A stretch of DNA of 64,000 nucleotides from Anaerolineae bacterium. GTDB lineage: Bacteria; Chloroflexota; Anaerolineae; Aggregatilineales; Phototrophicaceae. The notes under the pieces were generated by a model that searched no databases, had not been told where the DNA came from, and worked only from the letters and a program-made list of their open reading frames with translations. The position numbers and the translations under genes are program-made. Shown one piece after another: positions 17,531-26,494 of the stretch (position 1 is the stretch's first letter; each line of letters begins with the position of its first letter). The DNA is taken from contig JAFLCG010000006.1 of assembly GCA_017303635.1 (NCBI GenBank), positions 295,067 to 359,066 of the forward strand. Reading direction: 5' to 3'.

Positions 17531-18612
17531 TCCTTCAACTTCGATTTGAGCAGCAGATACATGCCGTGTGACCAGAGCAGCGGTGAAGCACTTGTCCCCC
17601 AGCGGTTAATCCAATAATCGACCATGCTTGGGTCGAGCACATGGTCGCCCACCTGTTCCGGCATCTCCCCCGTGGGAGTGGCCTGAGCTTCGGCCCAGGC
17701 AAACAACGGACGGGCACGTTCGGGTTGACGCCGTTCCAGATAAACCCAGGCCAACCACAAGGTCAGCAGGAGCCACTCGCCACCGCCGTAATAAGTGTCT
17801 TTCCGATAGCGATAGACACCGCCGCCGGGCCGGTGAATATCGCGCTCGATCTTTGTCAGGGTGGCCTGAAAGCGCGGGTCGTCGAGCTCCAGCAACCGAT
17901 ACGGCACCGCCAACCATAGCAGGTTGGCATCGACGGCCTCATTGCCCAGGTACTTCATCACATGACCAGCCGGCGCAACCGCACGCGTGAGGACAAAGTC
18001 CCGAATGAGGTCCGCCAGACCAGCCGGGACAATCCCGGCTTCCTGCGATTCCACTGCCCGGAAGCCACCATAAAGCGCCGCCAGGGTGGACGGATGGACG
18101 TGATCGCGGTGTTCTTCCCAACTATCGTAATTAGGGGACTGCCAGAGCGCTGCCAGGTACTCTACGGTCAGGCGAACGGCAGGACGAGTTTCCGCCCACA
18201 AGGCCTGATCGTCATGCGCCTGTACAAACTGCACCAGGCCCCACAGCCAGGCACCGTACCCATCTAACTGGAAGTTCGGCCAATCGTCCTGATTGATGTC
18301 GCCATCGAGTTTGAAGCGGGTGGGCAGATAATCACTTTCGAGGAGAGCCTCCCCCCGGGCGAGTTTCGCCAACAATGAATCTACCTTAGCGCGGTAACGC
18401 CAGAGCGTGCGCGCACCCCATTGATAAAAAGCGCGGGCGCTGGCGGTTTGCCCAACGGCAGCCATGCCATGGGCGATCCAGGCACCATCCCGCAGCCAGG
18501 AATAGCCATACTGGGAAAAGCTCAGGCAGGCGGCGTAGGCACCGTCAAACTGCCAGCCTTTGATAATTTCGATACTGCGTTGCTGAAGGTCAATCATGGG
18601 CTTAACGATCAT
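17527..18612 (-). CDS. GH15-like glucoamylase/trehalase-family hydrolase
   Basis: The 361-residue protein is an (alpha/alpha)6-barrel enzyme with GYSWLRDGAWIAHGM, NFQLDGYGAWLWGL, YDSWEEH (likely catalytic acid Glu) and the C-terminal PLLWSHGMYLLL, all typical of GH15. It lacks the N-terminal beta-domain of longer bacterial glucoamylases. No signal peptide, hence cytoplasmic. It is placed between the binding protein and GH31 genes, so it probably hydrolyses alpha-linked glucose from the imported sugar. A start at 18597 (MIDLQQRS) is also possible. Confidence 0.85.
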   Translation of the reverse strand: MIVKPMIDLQQRSIEIIKGWQFDGAYAACLSFSQYGYSWLRDGAWIAHGMAAVGQTASARAFYQWGARTLWRYRAKVDSLLAKLARGEALLESDYLPTRFKLDGDINQDDWPNFQLDGYGAWLWGLVQFVQAHDDQALWAETRPAVRLTVEYLAALWQSPNYDSWEEHRDHVHPSTLAALYGGFRAVESQEAGIVPAGLADLIRDFVLTRAVAPAGHVMKYLGNEAVDANLLWLAVPYRLLELDDPRFQATLTKIERDIHRPGGGVYRYRKDTYYGGGEWLLLTLWLAWVYLERRQPERARPLFAWAEAQATPTGEMPEQVGDHVLDPSMVDYWINRWGTSASPLLWSHGMYLLLKSKLKD

Positions 18613-18644
18613 CAGGTTTTAGATATAGTGCAGCTATTTTTTGA

Positions 18645-18670
18645 GGGCGATCCGATGGATCGCCCCTACA
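18645..18670. repeat. CCCTACA-family hairpin in the sugar operon
   Basis: GGGCGATCC (18645-18653) and GGATCGCCC (18657-18665) are exact inverted copies around GAT, followed by CTACA. It sits in the 100-bp gap between the binding-protein and GH15 genes and may limit expression of the downstream hydrolases. Confidence 0.7.
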
Positions 18671-18712
18671 GTCCCGGCCCTCAGCCCTGCGGCGTGAGAA
18701 CCGGGGCACAGA

Positions 18713-19933
18713 TTACTGAATCAGCGCGTCGAGTTCGGCCTTGGCCTGGTCGAGCGCTTCCTGAGCGGTCAGTTCGCCATCGACCACGCGGGTCAGCAGA
18801 GCGTTGACGGCATCCTGCATTTCATTCTGGCGTTCGATCACCGGCGGGGTCACCGGGCTTTCCAGCGCTTCAAAGACGGCGGCGCGGTTGGCGGGCGGAG
18901 TCTGCTCCAGGTAAGCCGCAAAGTATTCCGGTTGATCCAGCGCGGGGAGTTCCCAGGCGCTTTCCACGCGGACATTGGCGGCAGTTTCGCTGGAGGCCAT
19001 AAATTCGGCCCAGGCCACAGCGGCTTCGGCATTGGCGGTGCTGGCGGAGACCGCGACACCGTTGGCAAAGAAGTGATGGGCGTGCTGGTTAATCATGGGT
19101 TCGATCTGCACGTCCCAGGTAAAGGAAGCGTCCTGGAAGGCACCGAACATCCAGATACCGGTGACGAGCATCCCCAGCTTGCCACTCAGGAACAGTTCTG
19201 AGTCGGAAACACCGGAGAGTTCAGCGGCGGTCGGCATAATGTCCGAGGTCTGGAAGCTGACCATCGCTTCGAGCGTGCTGACGCAGGCGGCCGAGTTGAT
19301 GGTCGACTCGGTCATCTCGGCATTGAAGAAGCTGCATTCGCCGTTCTGACCAGCCTTCTTATAGAATTCCCAGAACTGTACCGGGGAGAACAGACCCCAG
19401 GTATCGCTGCCGAGGGCGCGGATGGCGGTGGCGGCTTCGACGGCATCAACCCAAGTCCAGGCCGGGGTCGGGTAATCCAGACCAGCCTGATCGAACAGAT
19501 CCGCATTGTAGAACAGCAGGACGGTGGAGAAGGTGGCGGGCAGCGCCATCTGCTGGCTCTCATACTGGAAGGCTTCTAGCGCACGGGGGTAGAAAGGCGC
19601 TTCCGCGCTGACCATACCAGAGAGATCGAGCAGCGCGCCGTTGGCGGCGTAGGTCACAAAGTTTTCATAGTTCAGTTCAAAGACATCGGGCGCATCGCCA
19701 CTGGCGACACCGGCCTGCAACAGCGTGAAGTAATCCGCAAAAGGCGCGGTTTCCACCTCGACATTGATACCGGGATTGGCTTCTTCAAAGGCCGCGATGA
19801 TCGTATCCAGGTCTTCCAGATGATCGGGCGCGGCGGAGAAGGTGAAATAACGAACAGTGGTTTCCTGGGCAGCCACGGGCAAGGCGGCCAACATGAGCAG
19901 CACCACTATCCATAAAACAGATCGACGAAGCAT
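18713..19933 (-). CDS. Sugar ABC transporter substrate-binding protein
   Basis: A 406-residue family 1 extracellular binding protein with a Sec signal peptide (LWIVVLLMLAALPVAAQ). Recognisable features are NPGINVEVETAPFADYFTLLQAG, DVFELNYENF and LSGKLGMLVTGIWMFGAF, which are typical of CUT1 oligosaccharide receptors. It delivers the sugar to the two permeases encoded upstream. In this operon the receptor follows the permeases, which is less common than the reverse. No ATPase gene is in the operon, so a shared MsiK-type ATPase encoded elsewhere is likely. Confidence 0.92.
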   Translation of the reverse strand: MLRRSVLWIVVLLMLAALPVAAQETTVRYFTFSAAPDHLEDLDTIIAAFEEANPGINVEVETAPFADYFTLLQAGVASGDAPDVFELNYENFVTYAANGALLDLSGMVSAEAPFYPRALEAFQYESQQMALPATFSTVLLFYNADLFDQAGLDYPTPAWTWVDAVEAATAIRALGSDTWGLFSPVQFWEFYKKAGQNGECSFFNAEMTESTINSAACVSTLEAMVSFQTSDIMPTAAELSGVSDSELFLSGKLGMLVTGIWMFGAFQDASFTWDVQIEPMINQHAHHFFANGVAVSASTANAEAAVAWAEFMASSETAANVRVESAWELPALDQPEYFAAYLEQTPPANRAAVFEALESPVTPPVIERQNEMQDAVNALLTRVVDGELTAQEALDQAKAELDALIQ

Positions 19934-19975
19934 GACAAAATCCTTTCCTTAAACGTTTTCGATAGCACAAGCGCA

Positions 19976-19993
19976 TTTCGTCGCTTGACGAAA
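19976..19993. promoter_or_regulatory. Intercistronic hairpin upstream of the sugar-binding protein
   Basis: TTTCGTC (19976-19982) pairs with GACGAAA (19987-19993) around GCTT, just after the permease stop. It could be a processing or stability element for the binding-protein mRNA. Confidence 0.4.
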
Positions 19994-19994
19994 C

Positions 19995-20813
19995 CTAACC
20001 TTTGATCCCGCTGGAGATGGCGCCGGAGACAAACCAGCGTTGCGCCAGCAGGTACGCCACCAAGATCGGCAGCACCGTGATGACAGACCCGGCCATGACC
20101 ATATTCCACTCGGTGAGCGCCCGCGGCCCGGCTTGCAAAGTCGCCAGGGCAATCGGCAGGGTCATCACCTCGTCCCGGCGGGCCACGAACAGCGGATAGA
20201 GATAGTTATTCCAATAGCCCATGAAGCTGAACACGCCCAGGGTCGCCAGCGAAGGCAGCGAGAGCGGCATGATGATCCGCCAGAAGATGGTGAAGTGATT
20301 GGCTCCATCCACAAAAGCGGCTTCCTCAAAATCCTTGGGGATGGTCAGGAAAGCCTGGCGCAGCAGGAAGGTGCCGAAGGCGCTGAACAACCCCGGCACA
20401 ATCAGCGCGGCGTAGGTATTCATCCAGCCCAGGTTCCGCACCAGAATGAACTGCGGGATGACCATCACCACCGCTGGGATCATCATGGTGGTCAAATAGA
20501 GCAGGAAAACCTGGTTGCGCCCCGGCCATTCCAGGCGGGCGAAGGCATAGGCGGACATGGCCGAGATGACGATCTGCCCGGCGGTCCCGACCAGCGCCAC
20601 AAAAGCGCTGTTGAAAAATGTCCGCACCAGGTCAATGCGTTCGGCCAGGCCGGTGTAACTCTCCAGGGTGATCGGATTAGGGATGAGCTGCGGCGGCGTT
20701 TGCAGGATGTATTCCTGAGCCTTGAGCGATGTGCTGAGCATCCACAGGAAAGGCAATACCATCAGGCCGACGATCAGCCCCATCGCCACCAGGCGAACGA
20801 TCTGCCCTGGCAA
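19995..20813 (-). CDS. Carbohydrate ABC transporter permease (MalG-like)
   Basis: The 272-residue CUT1 permease has six hydrophobic helices beginning with MGLIVGLMVLPFLWMLSTSLK and the EAA loop DFEEAAFVDGANHFTIFWRIIMP. The start is uncertain: the first usable codon in frame is a TTG at 20813, 56 bp after the upstream stop, and the frame remains open further upstream without an ATG. It pairs with the MalF-like permease. Confidence 0.9.
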   Translation of the reverse strand: MPGQIVRLVAMGLIVGLMVLPFLWMLSTSLKAQEYILQTPPQLIPNPITLESYTGLAERIDLVRTFFNSAFVALVGTAGQIVISAMSAYAFARLEWPGRNQVFLLYLTTMMIPAVVMVIPQFILVRNLGWMNTYAALIVPGLFSAFGTFLLRQAFLTIPKDFEEAAFVDGANHFTIFWRIIMPLSLPSLATLGVFSFMGYWNNYLYPLFVARRDEVMTLPIALATLQAGPRALTEWNMVMAGSVITVLPILVAYLLAQRWFVSGAISSGIKG

Positions 20814-20868
20814 AGTGGTGCCGCGCTGGGTGGTAGCGGCTTCGGTCGCAGCCAGCGGCCTGAGCGTG

Positions 20869-21771
20869 TCAGTCCGATTTATAGAACACCCACCGCTTCT
20901 GTAAGCGCAATTGCACGAAGGTGATGGCGAAGATCAGCGCGAACAATACCCAGGACATGGCAGAGGCATAGCCCATGCGGCTGTAACTGAAAGCATTTTT
21001 GACCACTTCGGTCACAATGACCTCTACCTGCCGATCAGCAGCGCTATCCCGCATGGGCATCAGCCAGACTTGCTCAAACATCTGGAAGTAGTTGATGAGC
21101 AACGTGATGGCGACGAAGAACATCGTCGGTGTAAGCAGCGGCAGGGTGATATGGCGCAGGCAGCGCCAGCGATTCGCGCCATCAATGCGGGCGGCTTCGT
21201 AGTAACTCTCCGAGATGTTTTGCAGTCCGCCCAGATAGAGCAACGCGATATAGCCGACATCTTTCCAGACGCTGGTGATGACCATGGCGTAAACCGCCGT
21301 TTGCGGCTCGAACAGCCAGGCTGGTCCCTGAATACCGATGAGATTCAGCGCGAAGTTGACCAGACCATAAGCCGGGTTGAAGATCCACTTCCAGATGAGT
21401 GACACGACGACCCAGGAGGCTACTACCGGCAGAAAAGTCGAGGCCCGCACGATCAACATGCCGGGGAACTTCTGATTGAGGAAAAGCGCCAGCCCTAAAC
21501 CGGCGATAAACACTACGGGCACATACAGCACGATGAAGCTAAGTGTATAGCTCAGTGCCTGCCAGAAAGCGTCATCCTGCGCCAGTTCCTGAAAATTACC
21601 TAACCCGACGAACTCCGGCGGACGCAGCAGATTCCAGTCCTGAAAAGCCAACCAGAATGAGGAGGCAATCGGATACAAGACGAACAGGGACAGCCCGATC
21701 AGCCCAGGCAGCAGAAACAGCGCTACCCACTTCCATCGATGTATGCCGCTGTTCCAACTCATTCGTGACAT
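20869..21771 (-). CDS. Carbohydrate ABC transporter permease (MalF-like)
   Basis: A 300-residue CUT1 permease with a first helix at about residues 12-34 (VALFLLPGLIGLSLFVLYPI) and an EAA loop SYYEAARIDGANRWRCLRHITLP. It is the first transport gene after the ROK regulator, 35 bp downstream of the ROK stop, and a palindromic operator candidate lies in that gap. Confidence 0.92.
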   Translation of the reverse strand: MSRMSWNSGIHRWKWVALFLLPGLIGLSLFVLYPIASSFWLAFQDWNLLRPPEFVGLGNFQELAQDDAFWQALSYTLSFIVLYVPVVFIAGLGLALFLNQKFPGMLIVRASTFLPVVASWVVVSLIWKWIFNPAYGLVNFALNLIGIQGPAWLFEPQTAVYAMVITSVWKDVGYIALLYLGGLQNISESYYEAARIDGANRWRCLRHITLPLLTPTMFFVAITLLINYFQMFEQVWLMPMRDSAADRQVEVIVTEVVKNAFSYSRMGYASAMSWVLFALIFAITFVQLRLQKRWVFYKSD

Positions 21772-21772
21772 C

Positions 21773-21787
21773 TTTCACTCAGTGAAA
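21773..21787 (-). promoter_or_regulatory. ROK operator candidate 1
   Basis: TTTCACT-C-AGTGAAA is a perfect 7-1-7 palindrome between the ROK gene and the permease genes. It has the same length and pattern as the palindrome in front of the ROK gene itself (TTTCAYT-N-ARTGAAA), which suggests one regulator binds both. Confidence 0.65.
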
Positions 21788-21805
21788 AAACTGTCTCAAA
21801 AAAAC

Positions 21806-22981
21806 TCAGGTAACAGGTTGACGCGCTACCAGGGGCGATTCAAACACCCGGCTGAGGACCAGGGCAGCGGCTCCCCGCGCCCAGGTACGGTCATCGGCGG
21901 GTTCGACTACAATTTCTACACCCTCCAGCAGGCCATTGAAGGTATACCGGCGCAGCGCTTCCAACATCGGTTTCAGACGATAGTCGCCTGCGTTGACCCC
22001 TTCCCCGCTGACAATCACCAGGCTGGGGCTGAGGATGTTGATGGCACCGGCCAGCGCCACGCCCAGGTATTCACCACTGCGCCGCAGGGCTTCCTGCGCG
22101 TCATGGTCGCCATCGGCGGCGGCCTGCGTGACCTCGACCAGTGAGCGATGCCCGGAAGCGGCGATCACTGCCGGATCAGCGGATAGCCCTTCCAGACTGC
22201 CTGCTTCCGGCGTTGAACGCCGCGCGCGTTCCAGATCAACAATGTTGTGACCAAGTTCACCCGCCCCACCGCGCAGACCCTGATAGAGCTGCCCCTGCAG
22301 CACCATCCCCATACCCACACCACGCCCGACGGTGACCACGATAAAATTGCGATGGTGGCGGCCCGCACCAAAGAGATGTTCGGTCAATGTGAGGGTGTTC
22401 ACATCGTTTTCGATAGCAACAGGCATCCCCAACTGTTCCCGCAGCAGCCTCGCTAACGGGAGCGAGCGCAACCCCAGGAAAGGTGAATACTGGACAACGC
22501 CTTCATGTGGATCAATCACACCGGCCAGGCCGATCCCCAGGCCAAAGAAAGCAGGTTTCGCCAAGCCGGAGGACCCAATTGTTTGATCGACAATTGCCGC
22601 CAACGACCGCACAAAGGCCACGTCATTGAGGTCTCGGTTCAGAGGATATTCACTGTAGTGGAGGACTTGCGCCTCGAAGTTGGTCACGGCGCAGACCACG
22701 CGGGTCTCCATCACCTTGAGGCCTAGGGCGTAACCGGCATCCGGGTTCAGGCGCAGGTACATCTGCCGCCGCCCGCCGGTGTAATCACCTTCGCCACTTT
22801 CAAAGACCCAGTCTTCTTCGATCAGTTCATTGATGAGTTGAGAAACTGCGCCCACGCTGAGGTTGGAAATCTCGGTCAACTGGGTACGAGAGAGCGCGCC
22901 TTCCCGCCGCAGGGTATTCAGCAGCAGGTTGCGGTTCATGGCTTTGATGAGATCACGGTTACCGGGGATTGAAGCGCGCAT
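21806..22981 (-). CDS. ROK-family transcriptional repressor
   Basis: An N-terminal winged helix (about residues 10-75, LLNTLRREGALSRTQLTEISNLSVGAVSQLINELI) is fused to a ROK sugar-kinase-like domain (about 85-391; GLGIGLAGVIDPHEG, AIENDVNTLTLTEHLFG, VTVGRGVGMGMVL). The zinc-binding Cys cluster seen in NagC/Mlc is not evident: the usual GHxxxxxxGxxC region reads GELGHNIVDLERARRSTPE. It is the first gene of the sugar operon and probably represses it until a sugar binds. The upstream palindrome at 22986-23000 suggests autoregulation. Confidence 0.92.
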   Translation of the reverse strand: MRASIPGNRDLIKAMNRNLLLNTLRREGALSRTQLTEISNLSVGAVSQLINELIEEDWVFESGEGDYTGGRRQMYLRLNPDAGYALGLKVMETRVVCAVTNFEAQVLHYSEYPLNRDLNDVAFVRSLAAIVDQTIGSSGLAKPAFFGLGIGLAGVIDPHEGVVQYSPFLGLRSLPLARLLREQLGMPVAIENDVNTLTLTEHLFGAGRHHRNFIVVTVGRGVGMGMVLQGQLYQGLRGGAGELGHNIVDLERARRSTPEAGSLEGLSADPAVIAASGHRSLVEVTQAAADGDHDAQEALRRSGEYLGVALAGAINILSPSLVIVSGEGVNAGDYRLKPMLEALRRYTFNGLLEGVEIVVEPADDRTWARGAAALVLSRVFESPLVARQPVT

Positions 22982-22985
22982 CTTT

Positions 22986-23000
22986 TTTCATTGAATGAAA
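22986..23000 (-). promoter_or_regulatory. ROK operator candidate 2 (autoregulatory)
   Basis: TTTCATT-G-AATGAAA is a perfect 7-1-7 palindrome ending 5 bp before the ROK start codon and differing from operator 1 by one symmetric base pair plus the centre. Binding here would block the operon promoter or translation start region. Confidence 0.65.
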
Positions 23001-23121
23001 TAACTATAGGGAGTGTACGCGGATTTGGGTGCCTTGTCAAGCAGGTTGTTGATCTATACGGGATTGAGGCAACCTCCTGACACCCACCTACTGATTTGAG
23101 GAATCCTGCAGGAGGCAACAA

Positions 23122-23146
23122 AAAACCCGCTTTAAGAGCGGGTTTT
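23122..23146 (-). terminator. Terminator after tRNA-Lys
   Basis: AAAACCCGCT (23122-23131) pairs with AGCGGGTTTT (23137-23146) around TTAAG. Read on the minus strand it ends in a T-run 15 nt past the tRNA 3' end, so it terminates the tRNA transcript; the symmetrical A/T tails make it bidirectional. Confidence 0.9.
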
Positions 23147-23160
23147 CTTGCGTGTGGATG

Positions 23161-23233
<73 letters not shown>

Positions 23234-23282
23234 AACACCTCGCATTATAATCGCGCCGGGCAGGTCGTCAAGACGGAAACGC

Positions 23283-24344
23283 TCACCATTCCCCCACCCA
23301 GTCGGTCTCCAGCCCCAGCAAATCGCTCATCAGCAGCGCGCCCTCATTGGCTTTGGGCAGCCGATTGAGGTACCGCTCCGTCACGGCGATATTGGAGTGC
23401 CGCAGCAGCTTGCTGATCTTGTCAATCGGCACGCCACCCTCGTGCAGCGCTCCCGCCACTGACCGGCGCAGGTCGTGCGGGGCCACATGTCCCAGTCCAG
23501 CATATTCCGCAGCGTCGCCCACTACCAACCAGATTCCATCCGGGGAAAGGCCACGCTTGCCTACCCGCCCCCCCTTGTGCATCCGCCGCAACATTGGGCT
23601 GGCAGGGTCCACCCGATCCAGCCGTTCCAGCAAGTCATGCCAGCGGTCAATCAGGCTCAGGATAGGACGCGGTACGTCGATGATGGCGGTCTTACGCCCT
23701 TTACCGCGCACCCGCAGCACCGGGCGGTCATTCTGCACCGAGAGATCTCCCCAGCGCACCAACGAGAGTTCATCCCGGCGTAGGGCCATGGTGCAGAGAA
23801 TGCCGGTGATGACGTGATTCCGGAGGCGCTGCGGATCAGAGGTGGCAATCTCCCGCGAGGCAGCGATCAACTGGCGAATCTGATCCGGGGAGAGCCAACG
23901 CCCCGGTCGCTGACCTTCATCGGCCTTAGGAGGTCGCACGCGGGCAATGGTCGCGCTGGCGTATTCATCCAGCAAACCGGCCTCGGCCAGCAGCGAGGAG
24001 AGCGTCACCACGGCTGCCCGGGCCTGCTGAATCCCCTGCTTGCCGTGATCGGCGCGCACGAGAATACCCAACCAGGCCCGCAGTTGGGCGGCGCTCAGGC
24101 TTTGCTGGAGCAAGCGCACCGGCAAGGCCATCATGCGATGGACGCGGGCAGCGCCGACGGTCGGTTTCAGCCCGGCCACATCTACCAGATACTGGTCGAT
24201 CCAGCGGAAGTAGGCGCGCTTGGTATGGCGGCTGCTGGCATGCCCCGGCAGCGCCATCGTAAAGTTAAAGGTGGGTTCAACCGCCTCCGCCGGGGCAATC
24301 GCACGGGACGGGCGCGGGGTCAATATGATGCGTCGATTGGTCAT
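23283..24344 (-). CDS. Tyrosine recombinase / phage-integrase family protein
   Basis: The 353-residue protein has an N-terminal SAM-like core-binding region (about 35-140) and a catalytic domain with the Arg in TMALRRDELSLVRWGDL, the HxxR box APHDLRRSVAGALHEGG and the C-terminal LLRHSNIAVTERYLN with the nucleophile Tyr. XerC/D-like size. It lies 50 bp upstream of the tRNA-Lys 5' end on the same strand; the usual attachment point (tRNA 3' end) is on the far side, so integration at this tRNA is not indicated. Confidence 0.9.
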   Translation of the reverse strand: MTNRRIILTPRPSRAIAPAEAVEPTFNFTMALPGHASSRHTKRAYFRWIDQYLVDVAGLKPTVGAARVHRMMALPVRLLQQSLSAAQLRAWLGILVRADHGKQGIQQARAAVVTLSSLLAEAGLLDEYASATIARVRPPKADEGQRPGRWLSPDQIRQLIAASREIATSDPQRLRNHVITGILCTMALRRDELSLVRWGDLSVQNDRPVLRVRGKGRKTAIIDVPRPILSLIDRWHDLLERLDRVDPASPMLRRMHKGGRVGKRGLSPDGIWLVVGDAAEYAGLGHVAPHDLRRSVAGALHEGGVPIDKISKLLRHSNIAVTERYLNRLPKANEGALLMSDLLGLETDWVGEW

Positions 24345-24428
24345 AAGAGCATTATACGCTGACCCGTCCGAATGGTCAGGCTACCGACGATTATTGGGTA
24401 CATCCGGCATTCGGATGCACCCAGCAAC

Positions 24429-25382
24429 TCAAATTGTGATCTGTTGATGCGCCAACAACCAGCTCACCGCTTCCTGCACGGCCTGCAACGATGTGTGACG
24501 CGGCTGATACTGGATCAGGCGGCGGGCTTTCTCGATGCTGGCGTTCGGGCTGTGGGCGATGTGATCCCAGGTCGCCTGCGCTTCTTGTTCGGAGACGGTC
24601 TTGCGCCAGTCTTCCCAGCCCAAATACTCCAGCTTGGGCGGATGCCCGAACCAGGCGTACATGGCCTCGGCGTAGCCGCGCAGGGTCAGCGCGGCGGGCG
24701 AAACGGTATGGAAGTTTTCCCCCACGCTGCTGCTCCAGTAGATCATCGCCTTGTAAAAGGCCTGGGCTACATCTTCAGCATGGACGTGGTGCACGGTCTC
24801 CAGGCCGAGGTTGGGCAGAGTCAACGGCTCACCCCGCCCGATCTGGGCATAGACCTGGGGGTTAAAATGCCCAGCCGGATTGAGCGGCACATAGCCCGGC
24901 CCGACAATATGCCCTGGCATGAGCACCGTCGCCGGGAAACCTGTCCGCCGCGCTTCCTGCAACAGATAGGCTTCAATCCGGGCTTTCTGAATGCCGTACT
25001 CGCCAAAAGGGGCGCGCGGTTGATCTTCGGTTGCCGGAACGGTCGTGCTGTGCCCATGTGACCAGACAGTACCGCAATGCAGGAAGTGACTCACCTGCCC
25101 ACGCAGCGCCTCGACGATCTGTCGGGCGCTGGCTTCGGTAAAGCAGATCAGGTCAATGACCACATCGGGCTTCAGGCTCCGCACCCGTTCCCCAAACTGA
25201 CCAGCGGCATCTTCCGCGTCCCGGTCAGCCGTGATCGACTGCACTTGTTTCCAGGCGGCATGCGGCACATAGGCGGCGCGCTGCCCCCGGCTGATATTGA
25301 GGACTTCATGTCCACTTTCCACCAGCATCGGCACCAGATAGGTGCCAATATGCCCGCTTCCACCAATGATGACGACGCGCAT
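24429..25382 (-). CDS. NAD-dependent epimerase/dehydratase family protein
   Basis: An extended short-chain dehydrogenase: the Rossmann motif VVIIGGSGHIGTYLV is at the very N-terminus, followed by DVVIDLICFTEAS. The YxxxK-type active site is modified: the segment reads FGEYGIQKARIEAYLL, in which Tyr-Gly-Ile-Gln-Lys keeps the Tyr and Lys. The length (317) is typical. It probably acts on a nucleotide-sugar or related metabolite; the substrate cannot be named. The aldo/keto reductase gene upstream on the same strand is 75 bp away. Confidence 0.85.
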   Translation of the reverse strand: MRVVIIGGSGHIGTYLVPMLVESGHEVLNISRGQRAAYVPHAAWKQVQSITADRDAEDAAGQFGERVRSLKPDVVIDLICFTEASARQIVEALRGQVSHFLHCGTVWSHGHSTTVPATEDQPRAPFGEYGIQKARIEAYLLQEARRTGFPATVLMPGHIVGPGYVPLNPAGHFNPQVYAQIGRGEPLTLPNLGLETVHHVHAEDVAQAFYKAMIYWSSSVGENFHTVSPAALTLRGYAEAMYAWFGHPPKLEYLGWEDWRKTVSEQEAQATWDHIAHSPNASIEKARRLIQYQPRHTSLQAVQEAVSWLLAHQQITI

Positions 25383-25457
25383 AATGCCTCGCTCTGTTAA
25401 AAACTATCTGAAAATCGGGCGCACAGCCATCCCAAAGGGAGGCTTCGCTCTACGCCC

Positions 25458-26405
25458 CTACGAAGCCGTCCCCGCCGTATTCAGGCGATTCATCTGCTCC
25501 GCACTCAGTTCAATGTTCAGTGCGCCGACATTCTCCGCGAGCTGCGCTTCACTGCTGGCCGCAATCAAAGGCAGCACCTGCGGCGAGGACTGACGCATCC
25601 AGCAGAGAATGACCTGGTTGACGGTCGCGCCGATTTCCTGCGCCACCGACCGTAACGTGTTCAAACGCGCTTCGTTATCCGGGCTGCGGTATTCACCCGG
25701 CAGCGGACGATCCGCGCGGGTATAGGCTCCGCTTAACAGCGCGGAGTAGGCCAACAAGGTCGTGCCGGAATGCTGGCAATAATCCATCAGATCCTTGTTC
25801 GCCACCACCTGCCGCCCGGAACTCGCACCGGGGCGGATGGGCAGGTAGGTATGCCGCTGCTGGACGCAGCAGTACTGCGGATAGCCCTGGGTCTGGCTGA
25901 TCCAACCCGCGCGTTCCAGCCGCCAGGCCAGGTAGTTGCTGGCCCCGATAAAGCGCACTTTACCCGCCTTTACCAGCCGATTAAAAGCCTCCAGCGTTTC
26001 TTCCAGCGGGGTCTCCCGGTCATCACAGTGGGCGTAGTAGAGGTCAATGGTCTCGATGTTCATGCGACGCAGACTCTTGTTGCATTCCTCTTCAATCCAG
26101 CGTGCGCTCAGGCTGATCGGTACATCCTGGTAATTGAAGCCAACTTTGGAAGCAATGAACATGTGCTGCCGGTTCCGGCGCTCCTGCATCCACTTACCCA
26201 GTAAGGTTTCACTTTCGCCGCCGTGATAGCCCTGGACCCACATGGCATAGATATTGGCGGTATCAATGAAGCTGCCACCGACTGCTACATACTGATCGAG
26301 TATGCGGCAAGACGTGGCCTCATCATTACGCGAGCCGAAGTACATCGCCCCCAGGCACAGGCTGCTCACTTCCACCCCGGTCTGGCCCAATACTTGAGTT
26401 TTCAA
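25458..26405 (-). CDS. Aldo/keto reductase
   Basis: An NADPH-dependent (alpha/beta)8 oxidoreductase of 315 residues. Seen are the N-terminal VEVSSLCLGAMYFG, the catalytic Asp/Tyr segment FIDTANIYAMW, the Lys in FIASKVGFN and the His in IDLYYAHCDDRETP (conserved catalytic tetrad D-Y-K-H). VRFIGASNYLAW is the usual middle signature. Its carbonyl substrate is unknown. A strong terminator for the incoming P450 transcript lies directly upstream at 26436-26464. Confidence 0.9.
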   Translation of the reverse strand: MKTQVLGQTGVEVSSLCLGAMYFGSRNDEATSCRILDQYVAVGGSFIDTANIYAMWVQGYHGGESETLLGKWMQERRNRQHMFIASKVGFNYQDVPISLSARWIEEECNKSLRRMNIETIDLYYAHCDDRETPLEETLEAFNRLVKAGKVRFIGASNYLAWRLERAGWISQTQGYPQYCCVQQRHTYLPIRPGASSGRQVVANKDLMDYCQHSGTTLLAYSALLSGAYTRADRPLPGEYRSPDNEARLNTLRSVAQEIGATVNQVILCWMRQSSPQVLPLIAASSEAQLAENVGALNIELSAEQMNRLNTAGTAS

Positions 26406-26435
26406 AATAACCTCCAGAATACGTATTCATAAAAA

Positions 26436-26464
26436 GCCCTGTCATTGTACCGAAATGACAGGGC
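26436..26464 (-). terminator. Rho-independent terminator
   Basis: GCCCTGTCATT (26436-26446) pairs exactly with AATGACAGGGC (26454-26464) around a 7-nt loop. On the minus strand the stem is followed by TTTTT, a classical terminator for the P450 gene. Confidence 0.9.
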
Positions 26465-26494
26465 GCTTTCATACAAACTGGTTTCGGAAATAGA

